Part shown: in pieces, positions 47,275 to 56,431 of the stretch
How the letters are laid out: every line of letters begins with the position of its first letter
How positions within the stretch are numbered: the stretch's first letter is position 1
DNA from: Acetobacter nitrogenifigens DSM 23921 = NBRC 105050
GTDB taxonomy: Bacteria > Pseudomonadota > Alphaproteobacteria > Acetobacterales > Acetobacteraceae
NCBI RefSeq assembly: GCF_000429165.1
Contig: NZ_AUBI01000014.1
Location: 29,910 to 93,909, forward strand
DNA: 64,000 nucleotides
Reading direction: 5' to 3'
Position numbers and translations under genes: made by a program
The notes under the pieces: model-generated
The model's database searches: none
Told to the model about the DNA's origin: nothing
Seen by the model: the letters and a program-made list of their open reading frames with translations, nothing else

Positions 47275-47478
47275 TCAGCCACGCGCTGCGGGAACAGCCG
47301 GGGCAGGAGCCGGAGCCGGAGCCGGAGCAGGCGGCGGAGCAGCTTCGACCGGGGCGGGAGCCGGCGGCGGCGTGTCGTCGGAGCAGGCTGCGAGCAGGGC
47401 AAGCGGGAGGGCTACAGCGGCGGCGGCCACCTTGCGCGTCAGTTTATGCCGAGCCGACGTTTCAGAACGAGCGAACAT
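47275..47478 (-). CDS. small Pro/Ala-rich lipoprotein
   Basis: A 67-residue lipoprotein: basic N-terminus, hydrophobic segment VAAAAVALPLALLAAC with lipobox LAAC at Cys 32, and a mature part made almost only of Asp, Pro and Ala (PAPAPAPAPA). AAGGAG seven bases before ATG 47478 is a strong ribosome site. It is divergent from the L,D-transpeptidase gene with 53 bases between starts. The Pro-Ala tail could span part of the periplasm or pass through the peptidoglycan. Function unknown. Confidence 0.75.
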   Translation of the reverse strand: MFARSETSARHKLTRKVAAAAVALPLALLAACSDDTPPPAPAPVEAAPPPAPAPAPAPAPAVPAARG

Positions 47479-47531
47479 CCGTTACTCCTTGGAGTGAATC
47501 TATGGGTGACCAGCGGATTTAGGAGCGACTC

Positions 47532-48989
47532 TTGGTAAAAAGTCAAACTACGATTTGTGTAGAGCGCCAGAAACAGGCGAATGTTCCGCTGAAACCGCCG
47601 GGCACGCCTTTCGGCCGCTTCATTCCGGGCCTTCCCGCGCGCGCCCCGCTGCCAATATTTTTGAAGGCCTTCCGATACGCACGGCATAGTCCGAGCCTGA
47701 TGGCGCTCGCCACCGCGTGGGCGCTAGCCGCCTGCAGCACCATGCCTCAGCACGCCGATACGGAACTCGGGAACCGAATTGACGCTCCAGTCGGAGTGAC
47801 CGTCGCCGGTGAAAAGCTGGATACGGAGTTACTGCGCAGCTTCTATGCGCGCCACGACTTCGAAGCCGTGTGGCCTTCGCATGAAACGCAGGCGAATAAA
47901 CTGGTTGAAGCCATCCTTCACGCCGAGGATCAGGGGCTGAATCCAGAAATGTTTCACGCATCTGCGCTAAAGCATGCCGCAGCGTTAACGCCGACCGATC
48001 GCGATCTGCTCTTGTCTGACGCATTCCTGTCTTACGCGGACGCGTTAACCCGAGGCGTCGTGCATGTAGATCGACGGAAGGATTACGAGGCGCTTGCCCC
48101 GGAACCTGTCGATGTGGCCGCAGAACTTGACCGGGTGATGGACAGCAACGACCCCGGAGCCGCAATCAATGCCCTTGCCCCAACAACGCGAGACTATCTG
48201 GCCTTACGCAAAGCTCTGGAAAAATGTCGCGCAGGCGGAGCCCGTGCCGCATCGGCATGCCAACACAAAATTGCAGTGAATCTTGAGCGCCTTCGCTGGC
48301 TGCCACGGTCGTTGCCGCGCAACCGCGCCTGGGTAAACGTAGCTGCAGAGCAGCTTATTTTATACCGCAACGACAGACCGGTCTTCACAACCAGGATCGT
48401 TGTCGGCGAGGATATCGAACGCAACCAAAGCCCCGAGTTTCATACGGCGATCGACGCTTTCTGGGTAAACCCTCCCTGGGTCATTCCGGCGGATATCGCC
48501 AAGCGGGAGATCATGCCGAAGATCAGCCGCGACCCGAATTATCTGAAGCGCAACAAGATGATCATGCTCTCCAACGGAGAAATCGAACAGCTCCCCGGCC
48601 CGGAGGCTGGGCTCGGGCAACTCATGTTCAACATGCCGAACCGATTTGACGTGTATCTGCACGACACGCCGGACCGATATATCTTCAATCGAGACAACCG
48701 GCGTCTAAGTCATGGCTGCATTCGTGTGCAGAATCCCCGGGACTTCGCGGCCCTGCTCATGGAACAGCCCGTCGAAAAAATTGACACGGAAATCGCGACA
48801 GGCGCGACAACCAAGAAGAGCCTGCCGGAACCAATGCCGGTGTTCGTGGTCTATCTGACCGCTTTTGCGGACACCGCCGGAAAGCTGCAACTTGTGTCTG
48901 ATTTTTACAATCGAGATAATGCGATCTGGCGAGATCTTCAGCCCCGCCCGCGCAAACGAAGCCACGCGACGCACGGGACCAAGGTTTGA
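47532..48989 (+). CDS. L,D-transpeptidase (YcbB-like), probable lipoprotein
   Basis: A 485-residue YkuD-family L,D-transpeptidase that makes 3-3 crosslinks in peptidoglycan or attaches proteins to it. A peptidoglycan-binding-like N-terminal region precedes the catalytic domain, which holds SHGCIRVQNPRDFA with the nucleophile Cys and conserved His. TTG 47532 has AGGAG six bases ahead. A lipobox LAAC occurs only at about residue 68 (LATAWALAACSTMP), so either the signal is unusually deep or translation starts later (ATG 47700 would leave a very short signal). The PAWVIPADIAK-like and INRDNRRLSHG stretches match the YcbB group. Confidence 0.88.
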   Translation: MVKSQTTICVERQKQANVPLKPPGTPFGRFIPGLPARAPLPIFLKAFRYARHSPSLMALATAWALAACSTMPQHADTELGNRIDAPVGVTVAGEKLDTELLRSFYARHDFEAVWPSHETQANKLVEAILHAEDQGLNPEMFHASALKHAAALTPTDRDLLLSDAFLSYADALTRGVVHVDRRKDYEALAPEPVDVAAELDRVMDSNDPGAAINALAPTTRDYLALRKALEKCRAGGARAASACQHKIAVNLERLRWLPRSLPRNRAWVNVAAEQLILYRNDRPVFTTRIVVGEDIERNQSPEFHTAIDAFWVNPPWVIPADIAKREIMPKISRDPNYLKRNKMIMLSNGEIEQLPGPEAGLGQLMFNMPNRFDVYLHDTPDRYIFNRDNRRLSHGCIRVQNPRDFAALLMEQPVEKIDTEIATGATTKKSLPEPMPVFVVYLTAFADTAGKLQLVSDFYNRDNAIWRDLQPRPRKRSHATHGTKV

Positions 48990-49286
48990 TAGTTTCTGTG
49001 TTTTACAAAATAGTGTAACATATCTTGCCGATCGGCGCCGCGTCACTGACGAAGAGTTATCGGCGCGGATGCTTATCGACGAACGTATCTCGCTACGCGC
49101 CCGCGCACGAAAGTCTAGATATTCGCTATGGGGCTCGTCTTCGTACCTCGGCTTGGCCGCAGATACAAACGATCTTTCACATTTTTAAAAACTCACTGCT
49201 TTTATCAGAAATGTAAAATTTGACGACACTGACGCGCCTTATCTACCCTATTTCCAATTCGAGCGACTGAGCGAACGATCCTGCGT
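48990..49286. other. intergenic region between convergent genes
   Basis: About 300 bases. TTACA and TGTAA (around 49004-49020) form a short inverted repeat near the transpeptidase stop. No gene seen. Confidence 0.3.
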
Positions 49287-50207
49287 CTACTTCGGCTCCA
49301 ATGACGTAAATGGAGCGAACACAAGAGACTGGTGCAAGAAAATGCCCGCTGTCACACCATCAGCCGCAGCCCAGCTTGCATTATGCGGAGCCCGGGCGAT
49401 ATCGCCCGCAGCATAGACACCATGCACCGAGGTCTCCTTCTTCTCATCCGTCCGAACGAGAGGACCCAACGGGCAGTCATCCAGTGCGCAGCCGAGATGT
49501 TGTGCTATTGGACTATTCAGTCGCCAGTGTGGCGTCACATATAGCGCGTCAATGGGGTTTTCTTCGCCTTTTACAAATGAGAGCGAATGCAACTCCCCCT
49601 GCTCGCCATTCAGTCTGGAGATCTGCCGGGCTTCGATAAAAACCCTTCGCCTTGCCAACTGTTCCAGTGAGTCGTCATCCAGTCCACCTTTCCCGTCAAG
49701 GTAGAGAGTCGTCGGTCCCCAATCAGCGATGAGAAGCGCTTGATGAATCGACAGCGGCGACGAATAGAGAACGCCCAGCCGCTTCTCCGCGAATTCATAC
49801 CCGTGGCAATATGGGCAGTGCAGCACGCTGCTTCCCCAGCGCTCCGCCAATCCATCTATATTCGGCAACAAATCGGAAATACCAAAAGCAAGGACCAGCC
49901 TTGAAGCTGATAACGTCTCGCCGCCGCTCACCGTCACATCAAACCCACCAGGAATTGCTCGCGCGGCCTGCGCCTCCCCTGCCATGACGCGCGTCGTTGG
50001 GTAACGCCGCACCTGAGTCAGCGCAGCGTCAATCATCGTGGAAGGCTTGGCGCCGTCCTGACCGAAGAAACCGTGTGAGGCAGAGGCGAAACGGTTACGT
50101 GGTCGGCCGGTATCGATGACGCAAACCCGTCTGCGCGCACGTGCAATATGAATAGCAGCAGAGAGGCCAGCAAAACTTCCACCTATCACGATTGCATCAA
50201 ACTGCAT
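49287..50207 (-). CDS. thioredoxin-reductase-like FAD/NAD(P)-dependent oxidoreductase
   Basis: A 306-residue flavoprotein: FAD-binding AIVIGGSFAGLSAAIHIARA, redox-active CPYCHG (a variant of the TrxR CxxC), and C-terminal GVYAAGDIARAPH. The NAD(P)H domain is present but its GxGxxA motif is not clear. Proteins of this group are ferredoxin/thioredoxin reductase-like or thiol oxidases. ATG 50207 overlaps the Rrf2 stop, so the two genes are translationally coupled; the regulator probably controls this enzyme. Confidence 0.88.
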   Translation of the reverse strand: MQFDAIVIGGSFAGLSAAIHIARARRRVCVIDTGRPRNRFASASHGFFGQDGAKPSTMIDAALTQVRRYPTTRVMAGEAQAARAIPGGFDVTVSGGETLSASRLVLAFGISDLLPNIDGLAERWGSSVLHCPYCHGYEFAEKRLGVLYSSPLSIHQALLIADWGPTTLYLDGKGGLDDDSLEQLARRRVFIEARQISRLNGEQGELHSLSFVKGEENPIDALYVTPHWRLNSPIAQHLGCALDDCPLGPLVRTDEKKETSVHGVYAAGDIARAPHNASWAAADGVTAGIFLHQSLVFAPFTSLEPK

Positions 50208-50661
50208 GATTCTGCTCCAGGTCGACGGTTTTTCCACTCGCCCGCATTCGATCGTGAAAATCTTGCCTGAGTTGAGCCAGCGTTACAGCCCCAAATCGGT
50301 CAAGCAGCAGAGCCTCCGCCTCATCCAACACCCTCCCGAGCGCGGCGTTTACAGACTGCTCCACCAAACACCCCGGCGATTCCGTCCTGTTTCCAATACT
50401 GAACAGCTGAGGAGCGCCCAGAGAGTCGTAGATGTCGCGAAGCGTGATTTCCGCCAGCGGTCGAGTAATCTTCCACCCGCCGCCGTGCCCTTTTTCGGAA
50501 CGCACGAATCCCGCATCACGTAATCCGGATAGAATTCTTCTGATCACAACGGGGTTGGTGTGCATTGCTCGCGCCATGAGTTCTGATGTCACGGCCCTCT
50601 CCGTCTCCGCCATGTGGAGCAGGACGTGAAGTACACCAGAGAGCTTGCTATCACGTTTCAT
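50197..50661 (-). CDS. Rrf2-family transcriptional regulator
   Basis: A 154-residue Rrf2 regulator with an N-terminal winged helix (VTSELMARAMHTNPVVIRRILSGLRDAGFV, then GHGGGWKITRP). It has only one Cys (in ESPGCLVEQ), so it cannot hold an iron-sulfur cluster with three Cys as NsrR and IscR do; a thiol or other signal is more likely, as in the YwnA/RsrR-like group. The start codon lies inside a perfect inverted repeat (50653-50687), a probable autoregulatory operator. Operon with the flavoprotein gene. Confidence 0.92.
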   Translation of the reverse strand: MKRDSKLSGVLHVLLHMAETERAVTSELMARAMHTNPVVIRRILSGLRDAGFVRSEKGHGGGWKITRPLAEITLRDIYDSLGAPQLFSIGNRTESPGCLVEQSVNAALGRVLDEAEALLLDRFGAVTLAQLRQDFHDRMRASGKTVDLEQNHAV

Positions 50662-50687
50662 GCAACATCATATGTTGCATGAAACGT
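50653..50687. promoter_or_regulatory. perfect 16-bp inverted repeat over the Rrf2 start codon, probable operator
   Basis: ACGTTTCATGCAACAT (50653-50668), spacer CAT, then ATGTTGCATGAAACGT (50672-50687). The ATG of the regulator is in the left arm. Rrf2 proteins bind dyads as dimers and commonly repress their own operon, so this is the likely operator. Confidence 0.7.
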
Positions 50688-51046
50688 GCGAAGTCAAATG
50701 CCGCGCTCAACCCGGCAAGCCAGTTCCCTTGATTTCATGGTTTTTCCAGTGACCACGTTCACCCAAAACGTGATGCGTGGCCGAGGCGGCACGACCACCC
50801 ATGCAAGATTTTATCTATTAAGATGAGCCATTTAACCGAGAGCGAAGACCACTCTCCGCGCCTCAGATTACGACGCAGTTCGTAATGGAAGCATCCCACT
50901 AAAGAAACTATCAGGTTCAACTCTCGAGAAGCACGACCTACGCGAAGAAATTATAAAAACATCATTATAAGAATAATATTATCAAATTATATCGCAGTCA
51001 TGCGAAATAACGTCCTCCAAATGCCACGTTGCACAAAATTCACCAC
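50688..51046. other. intergenic region between the Rrf2 operon and prpD
   Basis: About 360 bases, AT-rich from 50940 to 51000, with no secure gene. Together with the motif at 51047 it forms the control region of prpDCB on the right and of the Rrf2 operon on the left. Confidence 0.35.
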
Positions 51047-51064
51047 TTTCGCAAAATTTGCAAA
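51047..51064 (+). promoter_or_regulatory. candidate ScfR-type operator upstream of prpD
   Basis: TTTCGCAAAATTTGCAAA combines a near-copy and an exact copy of TTTGCAAA. Short-chain fatty acyl-CoA regulators (PccR, RamB, MccR) bind TTTGCAAA-type motifs ahead of propionate genes. It is about 95 bases before the prpD start. Assignment is by similarity; the regulator gene is not in the window. Confidence 0.45.
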
Positions 51065-51159
51065 ACAAACGCCGTTCCTCGCCCGAATTCGCTCGGTTGG
51101 CCATAGCCGAATTCGTCCGACTCTCCATAATGCAGCATGTTTTCCCAGACGAGGCCAAC

Positions 51160-52674
51160 ATGCATAGCTACGACATCAAGGTGCACCCCGAGAAAGATCG
51201 ACTTCCGCGCGAGCGACAACTCGCCTGGCGTATCGCCGAAGTCGCAGCCGATCCGGTCGCCGTGGAGCCTGCGGTCACCGAGATGATCATCAACCGCGTG
51301 ATCGACAACGCGTCGGTGGCGATCGCTTCGGTCAACCGTCATTCAGTGATGAGCGCGCGCGCCGAAGCTCTGGCGCACCAGCGTCCGGGTGGGGCGACTG
51401 TGTTCGGTTGCGGGCCGGATGTGCGCGTGCACGCCGAATGGGCGGCGTGGGCCAACGGCACCGCCGTGCGTGAACTGGATTTTCATGACACCTTCCTTGC
51501 CGCCGAATATTCTCATCCGGGCGACAACATTCCCGGTATTCTGGCGGTCGCGCAGCAGTGTCAGCGCTCGGGCAAAGATCTCATTCGCGGCATAGCCACC
51601 GGCTATGAAATCCAGATCGATCTCGTGCGCGGGATCTGCCTTCACAAGCACAAGATCGACCATGTGGCGCATGTCGGTCCGTCGGTCGCCGCCGGTATCG
51701 GCGCGTTATTGGGTCTTCCGACCGAGACGATCTATCAGGCGGTGCAGCATGGCCTGCACGTGACGACGGCGACCCGCCAGAGTCGCAAAGGGGAAATCTC
51801 CTCGTGGAAGGCCTATGCCCCGTCGCACGCTGGAAAAATGGCTGTCGAGGCCGTTGACCGCGCCATGCTTGGCGAGACATCACCCAGCCCTATCTACGAA
51901 GGAGAAGACGGGGTCATCGCCTGGATGCTGGACGGCGCGGACGCGCATTACGTCGTTCGCCTGCCAGAGAAAGGCGAAGCAAAACGTGCGATACTCGATA
52001 GCTACACGAAGGAGCATTCAGCCGAATATCAAAGCCAGGCCCTCATCGATCTGGCGTTCAGGCTTGGCGAGCAGGTCGGGAACTGGGACGACGTAAAGGA
52101 CGTCCTGATCGAGACGAGCCATCACACGCATTACGTCATCGGCACCGGCTCCAATGACCCACAAAAATTCGACCCTACCGCTTCGCGCGAAACGCTCGAT
52201 CACTCGATCATGTATATCGTCGCCGTCGCACTGCAGGACGGCGTCTGGCACCATGTAAAATCCTACGCCCCTGAACGGGCGGCCCGCGAAGACACTGTGC
52301 GTCTGTGGAGGAAGATCCATACGGTCGAACGTCCCGAGTGGACCGAGCGCTACCACTCGACGGATCCGAACGTGAAGGCTTTTGGCGGTCGTATCACCAT
52401 CACCTTTAACGATGGCTCCGTCCTGTCTGACGAACTCGCGGTCGCCAATGCGCACCCTCTGGGCGCCACGCCGTGGACGCGTCCTGATTATATAAAGAAA
52501 TTCCGCACCCTGACGGACGGGATTCTTGATCCGAAGGAAATCGAGCGCTTTCTCGACGTGGCCCAGCGCCTGCCGGAATTGAGTGCGAAAGAGCTTTACG
52601 AGCTTGAAATTTCTTTGCCGGACGGGACGCTCAAGAAAAACCCGAGAACCGGCATCTTCGGATTTGGGCAGTAA
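51160..52674 (+). CDS. prpD: 2-methylcitrate dehydratase (MmgE/PrpD family)
   Basis: A 504-residue PrpD. It dehydrates 2-methylcitrate to methylaconitate (or methylisocitrate) in the propionate-degrading 2-methylcitrate cycle. Characteristic stretches: the [27 protein letters not shown] block, the [20 protein letters not shown] block, [17 protein letters not shown] and [21 protein letters not shown] C-terminal motifs. ATG 51160 has GAGG just upstream; ATG 51130 is possible. It starts a prpD-prpC-prpB operon. A separate acnD/prpF is not seen, fitting the PrpD-type route. Confidence 0.95.
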   Translation: MHSYDIKVHPEKDRLPRERQLAWRIAEVAADPVAVEPAVTEMIINRVIDNASVAIASVNRHSVMSARAEALAHQRPGGATVFGCGPDVRVHAEWAAWANGTAVRELDFHDTFLAAEYSHPGDNIPGILAVAQQCQRSGKDLIRGIATGYEIQIDLVRGICLHKHKIDHVAHVGPSVAAGIGALLGLPTETIYQAVQHGLHVTTATRQSRKGEISSWKAYAPSHAGKMAVEAVDRAMLGETSPSPIYEGEDGVIAWMLDGADAHYVVRLPEKGEAKRAILDSYTKEHSAEYQSQALIDLAFRLGEQVGNWDDVKDVLIETSHHTHYVIGTGSNDPQKFDPTASRETLDHSIMYIVAVALQDGVWHHVKSYAPERAAREDTVRLWRKIHTVERPEWTERYHSTDPNVKAFGGRITITFNDGSVLSDELAVANAHPLGATPWTRPDYIKKFRTLTDGILDPKEIERFLDVAQRLPELSAKELYELEISLPDGTLKKNPRTGIFGFGQ

Positions 52675-52745
52675 TTACGTCGCGGGCCACGATCGAAAAC
52701 GGGCGCTCGCAAGGGATCGAAAAAGAAAAAGGAGGACAAGCCGTC

Positions 52746-53915
52746 ATGACGCAAACCTCTGAAGCAAAGCGTCCGAAAAAGTCCGTGGCCCTGTCAGGCG
52801 TCACCGCCGGGACCACGGCGTTGTGCACCGTCGGACACAGCGGGAACGACCTGCACTACCGCGGGTATGATATAAAGGATCTCGCCGAAAACTGTGAGTA
52901 TGAGGAGGTTGCGCATCTTCTCATACACGGCCATCTGCCTGACCTGGCGGAGCTCTCCGCCTATAAGGCGCAACTCCGCTCTCTGCGAGGATTGCCGGAT
53001 AATGTGAAGCGCACGCTGGAACAGATTCCGGCGGCCGCGCATCCCATGGATGTGATGCGATCCGGCCTTTCCGCGTTCGGGTGCGTTCTGCCCGAGCGTC
53101 GGGATCAGAACCCTGTCGGCGCCCGAGAGATCGCCGATCGCTGCATCGCGTCGCTCGGTTCGATTCTCCTCTACTGGCATCACTTCGCGACCAACGGGCG
53201 GCGGATCGAGGTTGAGACCGACGATGACAGTGTCGGCGGCCATTTTCTTCACCTGCTCCATGGCGAAAAACCGCCAGAAGAATGGGTGAAGGCGATGCAC
53301 GTCTCCCTGATTCTTTATGCGGAACATGAATTCAATGCTTCGACCTTTACGTGCCGGGTGATCGCCGGAACGGGTTCCGACATCTATTCCGCGTTGTGCG
53401 GCGGCGTCGGCGCCCTGCGAGGTCCCAAGCATGGAGGAGCGAATGAGGTCGCGCTGGAGATACAACAACGTTACCAGACGCCGGACGAAGCAGAAGCGGA
53501 CATTCGCAAGCGCGTCGAAAACCGCGAGGTTGTCATCGGTTTTGGACACCCGGTCTATACAATTGCAGATCCGCGCAACGAGATCATAAAGCGCACGGCA
53601 TACGCCCTGTCGCGCACGCATGGCTCGATGCGTCTTTACAACGTCGCCGAACGGCTTGAGTCCGTCATGGCCGAAACCAAGAAGATGTTTCCGAACCTCG
53701 ATTGGTTCAGCGCTGTTTCCTACAACATGATGCGTATTCCGACGGCGATGTTCACCCCTATTTTCGTCATCGCCCGTTCCGCCGGGTGGAGCGCGCATGT
53801 GATAGAGCAGCGTCAGGATGGCAAGATCATTCGTCCGTCCGCAGAGTATGTCGGCCCAGACGACCAACCGTTCGTTCATATCCACCGGCGCGGCAATCAG
53901 GAGAAAGCAGCATGA
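52746..53915 (+). CDS. prpC: 2-methylcitrate synthase
   Basis: A 389-residue citrate-synthase-fold enzyme that condenses propionyl-CoA and oxaloacetate. Features are [26 protein letters not shown] at the N-terminus, catalytic His in the [14 protein letters not shown] and the [13 protein letters not shown] segment, and [13 protein letters not shown]. The [14 protein letters not shown] opening separates PrpC from ordinary citrate synthase. AGGAGG precedes the ATG. Its stop overlaps the prpB start (ATGA). Confidence 0.95.
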   Translation: MTQTSEAKRPKKSVALSGVTAGTTALCTVGHSGNDLHYRGYDIKDLAENCEYEEVAHLLIHGHLPDLAELSAYKAQLRSLRGLPDNVKRTLEQIPAAAHPMDVMRSGLSAFGCVLPERRDQNPVGAREIADRCIASLGSILLYWHHFATNGRRIEVETDDDSVGGHFLHLLHGEKPPEEWVKAMHVSLILYAEHEFNASTFTCRVIAGTGSDIYSALCGGVGALRGPKHGGANEVALEIQQRYQTPDEAEADIRKRVENREVVIGFGHPVYTIADPRNEIIKRTAYALSRTHGSMRLYNVAERLESVMAETKKMFPNLDWFSAVSYNMMRIPTAMFTPIFVIARSAGWSAHVIEQRQDGKIIRPSAEYVGPDDQPFVHIHRRGNQEKAA

Positions 53916-54826
53916 CATATCTGATCGGAAGCGAACGCGCGGGAGTCTCGGCAGGGAAGAAATTCCGCGAACTTCTGAACGCTCCGGGCATCCTCCGGCT
54001 ACCGGGCGCTCATAACGGACAGGCCGCTCTTCAGGCGCGAGACGCCGGGTTCGACGCGCTGTATCTTTCGGGCGCGGCGATGACCGCCAGCATGGGGTTG
54101 CCGGATCTGGGGATCATTACGATCGATCAGGTCACGTTCTTTATCAAGCAGATCGTGCACGCCTCCAATCTGCCGCTTCTCGTCGATGGCGACACCGGCT
54201 ATGGCGAGACGTTGAACGTCATGAACATGGTTCGCGCATTTGAAGACGCCGGAGCCGGAGCCGTGCATCTGGAAGACCAGTTGCTGCCGAAAAAGTGCGG
54301 GCATTTAAACGATAAGAAGCTCGCCACCCCGCACGATATGGCGATGAAAGTCAGTGCCGCCCGCAAGGCCGCGCAGGATATTGTCGTGATCGCGCGTACG
54401 GACGCTGCGGCGAGCGAGGGAATGGATGGCGCAGTCGCCCGGGCCAAGCTCTATATCGAAGCTGGCGCGGACGCGATTTTCCCGGAAGCCCTGACGAACG
54501 CAGAAATGTTCCGGGAATTCGCCAGGCGCATGCCGGGCGTGAAACTTTTGGCCAACATGACGGAGTTCGGTCGCACGCCGTTCTACACGGCAAGCGAATT
54601 CGAAGACATGGGCTACAGTATGGTGATCTGGCCGGTCAGTTCGCTGCGCGTGGCGAACAAGGCGCAGGCCGATCTGTATGAGACGATCATGCGGGATGGA
54701 GGCACGGAAGCGATGCTCAGCCGCATGCAGACCCGCGAAGAACTATACAAGACACTCCGTTATCATGATTACGAGGCGCTCGATAAAAGCATTGTCGAGA
54801 CCGTCCTTCCGTCCGTAGGCGCCTAA
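53912..54826 (+). CDS. prpB: methylisocitrate lyase
   Basis: A 304-residue ICL/PEPM-superfamily lyase that splits 2-methylisocitrate into pyruvate and succinate. Features: [52 protein letters not shown] with the catalytic Cys (KKCGH) and ARTDA. ATG 53912 overlaps the prpC stop by four bases. Last gene of the operon. A GC-rich imperfect hairpin follows near 54890-54913. Confidence 0.96.
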   Translation: MTYLIGSERAGVSAGKKFRELLNAPGILRLPGAHNGQAALQARDAGFDALYLSGAAMTASMGLPDLGIITIDQVTFFIKQIVHASNLPLLVDGDTGYGETLNVMNMVRAFEDAGAGAVHLEDQLLPKKCGHLNDKKLATPHDMAMKVSAARKAAQDIVVIARTDAAASEGMDGAVARAKLYIEAGADAIFPEALTNAEMFREFARRMPGVKLLANMTEFGRTPFYTASEFEDMGYSMVIWPVSSLRVANKAQADLYETIMRDGGTEAMLSRMQTREELYKTLRYHDYEALDKSIVETVLPSVGA

Positions 54827-55230
54827 GGACTGGATACCTCGCGACGCAGACAAAAACGCTGATACGACGACCGGGAGACATCGCATCGCGCGGCGGCGCC
54901 TGCGGGGCCGCCAGCGAAAAGTTGGCTGGAAGACCAGTGTGCTGGAAGTCTCCTTCAAAAACGCAACATTACAAAATTCTGGCTTTTCTGCACCGGACGA
55001 ACGACCTCCGAAACGGGGCCAGTTCGTCCGGAACGGCAGTCACAGGCTCAACAACCACACAATCCGCCAGCCTACACAAGTTGGCTCGAAATTTCGCCCT
55101 GCCGAAGACGCCCCCTGCCTCGCATCAAGAAGCCCGCAGATGCGTCAACGATATGGGCGTTTCTATTCCAATGAAAATACATCTTACCTGGAGCGATCAT
55201 GATAGCGCCACCAGCAATCCGTTTTCGCCG
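54827..55230. other. intergenic region after prpB
   Basis: About 400 bases between convergent operons. A GC-rich partial inverted repeat near 54890-54913 may be the prp terminator. No gene seen. Confidence 0.35.
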
Positions 55231-55872
55231 CTACCAGCGCGTGAGCCACGGCAGCGCCAGCCGGGTGACAAGCGAGACGACGCCGCACCCGAGAGAATAC
55301 CAGACCGCCACATAGAGCGGATCGTCGAATGGGCATGCCATAACGAACGCCAGAGCTCCCCAGGCCGCTGCAGCAGAACCAGCCGCCCATGCCGTACCAC
55401 GCGGATCGACCGAGGCGCCTCGCCGGACGATTACGCCGAGCGCCAGCGCCACCGGCAGAGACAACTCGATGATCTTCCGCGCACAACGCAACCCGTGTAC
55501 CGGGTCCAGACGCCGCCACAGAACGATCGGGCCAACCTGAGCCGCATCGATCATCCATCCTGCGGCCAGAGCCGCGAGCACGACGTAGCCGAGCGCACGC
55601 AAACCTGGGCGTGGCGAGCGTGTCGGGTTGAGCGAGCGCAACGTCGTCGTCGCCCCGATCATCATGATCACGGTCAGACTTGCTGTCTTCCACCAGAAAC
55701 TTGGCATACCCATTGCACGCGGCATATCCGGGCGCATCCAGCCCAGCGACAGCAGGACGATGATTTCGGTAATGCAGAGCATTGCAAGAATCAGCGCCGC
55801 GCGGCGTGGGCTTTGCCGTCTGACGGGCTGCAATTCAGCCGTCAGGCGGCCGATCAGGGGGTCAGTCGACAT
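55231..55872 (-). CDS. nrsF: NrsF/DUF1109-family membrane anti-sigma factor
   Basis: A 213-residue inner-membrane protein with about six helices and a short cytoplasmic N-terminus, the NrsF (DUF1109) type that holds an ECF sigma factor inactive. Cys are at residues 33, 130, 180 and 196. C130 and C180 fall at the positions of the two Cys (131 and 181) reported as functional in Caulobacter NrsF, consistent with thiol or metal sensing. Its start overlaps the sigma gene by 11 bases, the usual sigF-nrsF arrangement. Confidence 0.9.
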   Translation of the reverse strand: MSTDPLIGRLTAELQPVRRQSPRRAALILAMLCITEIIVLLSLGWMRPDMPRAMGMPSFWWKTASLTVIMMIGATTTLRSLNPTRSPRPGLRALGYVVLAALAAGWMIDAAQVGPIVLWRRLDPVHGLRCARKIIELSLPVALALGVIVRRGASVDPRGTAWAAGSAAAAWGALAFVMACPFDDPLYVAVWYSLGCGVVSLVTRLALPWLTRW

Positions 55873-56392
55873 CGGCGCCTCGCATCACTACATCGCTCAG
55901 CCGTCCCAGGCCTCGGTGAATGTTGACCTTCACCAGCGCAGCGGATTGCCCGGTCAGCCTTGCGGCTTCCTCAATACTGAAGCCCTGGAGCTTCACCAGA
56001 CGAATGACTTCGGCCTGCGCGGGTTTGAGCAACGTGAGCAGACGCTCCAGAGCATGGGCTGCCGTGACAGCGTTTTCGTGATCCATAACCGGCAGTTCGT
56101 CATCGAGGGATGTCATGTCCACCCGTCGCATCGCACGCAAACGGTCGATCCATTTGTAGCGCGCAATCGCCGCGATCCACGGAGCAAAACCTTGCGCAGG
56201 GTCGAACGTGTGCCGCTTTTCATGCACCGCCAGCAGCGTATCCTGCACTGCGTCATCGACCATAGACGGCGGCAGGCGCCGCTGAAAATAACGGCGCAGC
56301 CACGCCGAGGCCTCGCCCAGAACATGGCGATAGGCGTCGGCGTCGCCATTCTGGGCCGCCGCCATCCACCGGCTCCAGTCCGCTTCGGTCAC
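55862..56392 (-). CDS. sigF: ECF RNA polymerase sigma factor, SigF/NrsF group
   Basis: A 176-residue ECF sigma factor. Region 2 (WLRRYFQRRLPPSMVDDAVQDTLLAVHEKRHTFDP, then FAPWIAAIARYKWIDRLR) and region 4 (LKPAQAEVIRLVKLQGFSIEEAARLTGQS, then VKVNIHRGLGRL) are clear. It is third in the minus-strand operon msrB-msrA-sigF-nrsF and is followed by the anti-sigma gene. Three matching promoters (GTAACC-N16-CGAA) in this window are proposed targets, one of them its own operon promoter, so autoactivation is expected. Confidence 0.92.
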   Translation of the reverse strand: MTEADWSRWMAAAQNGDADAYRHVLGEASAWLRRYFQRRLPPSMVDDAVQDTLLAVHEKRHTFDPAQGFAPWIAAIARYKWIDRLRAMRRVDMTSLDDELPVMDHENAVTAAHALERLLTLLKPAQAEVIRLVKLQGFSIEEAARLTGQSAALVKVNIHRGLGRLSDVVMRGADVD

Positions 56393-56431
56393 ACAGCCTC
56401 CTGCATCTGGCGCGCAGCCCTTCCTGCCACG

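Noticed and set aside
54890..54913. GC-rich partial hairpin after prpB as a firm terminator
   Set aside because: Pairing is imperfect and there is no T-tract, so it is only mentioned in the prpB and gap notes.
54922..55926. 334-codon plus-strand frame
   Set aside because: Mostly antisense to nrsF, which has the expected membrane segments and overlaps sigF.
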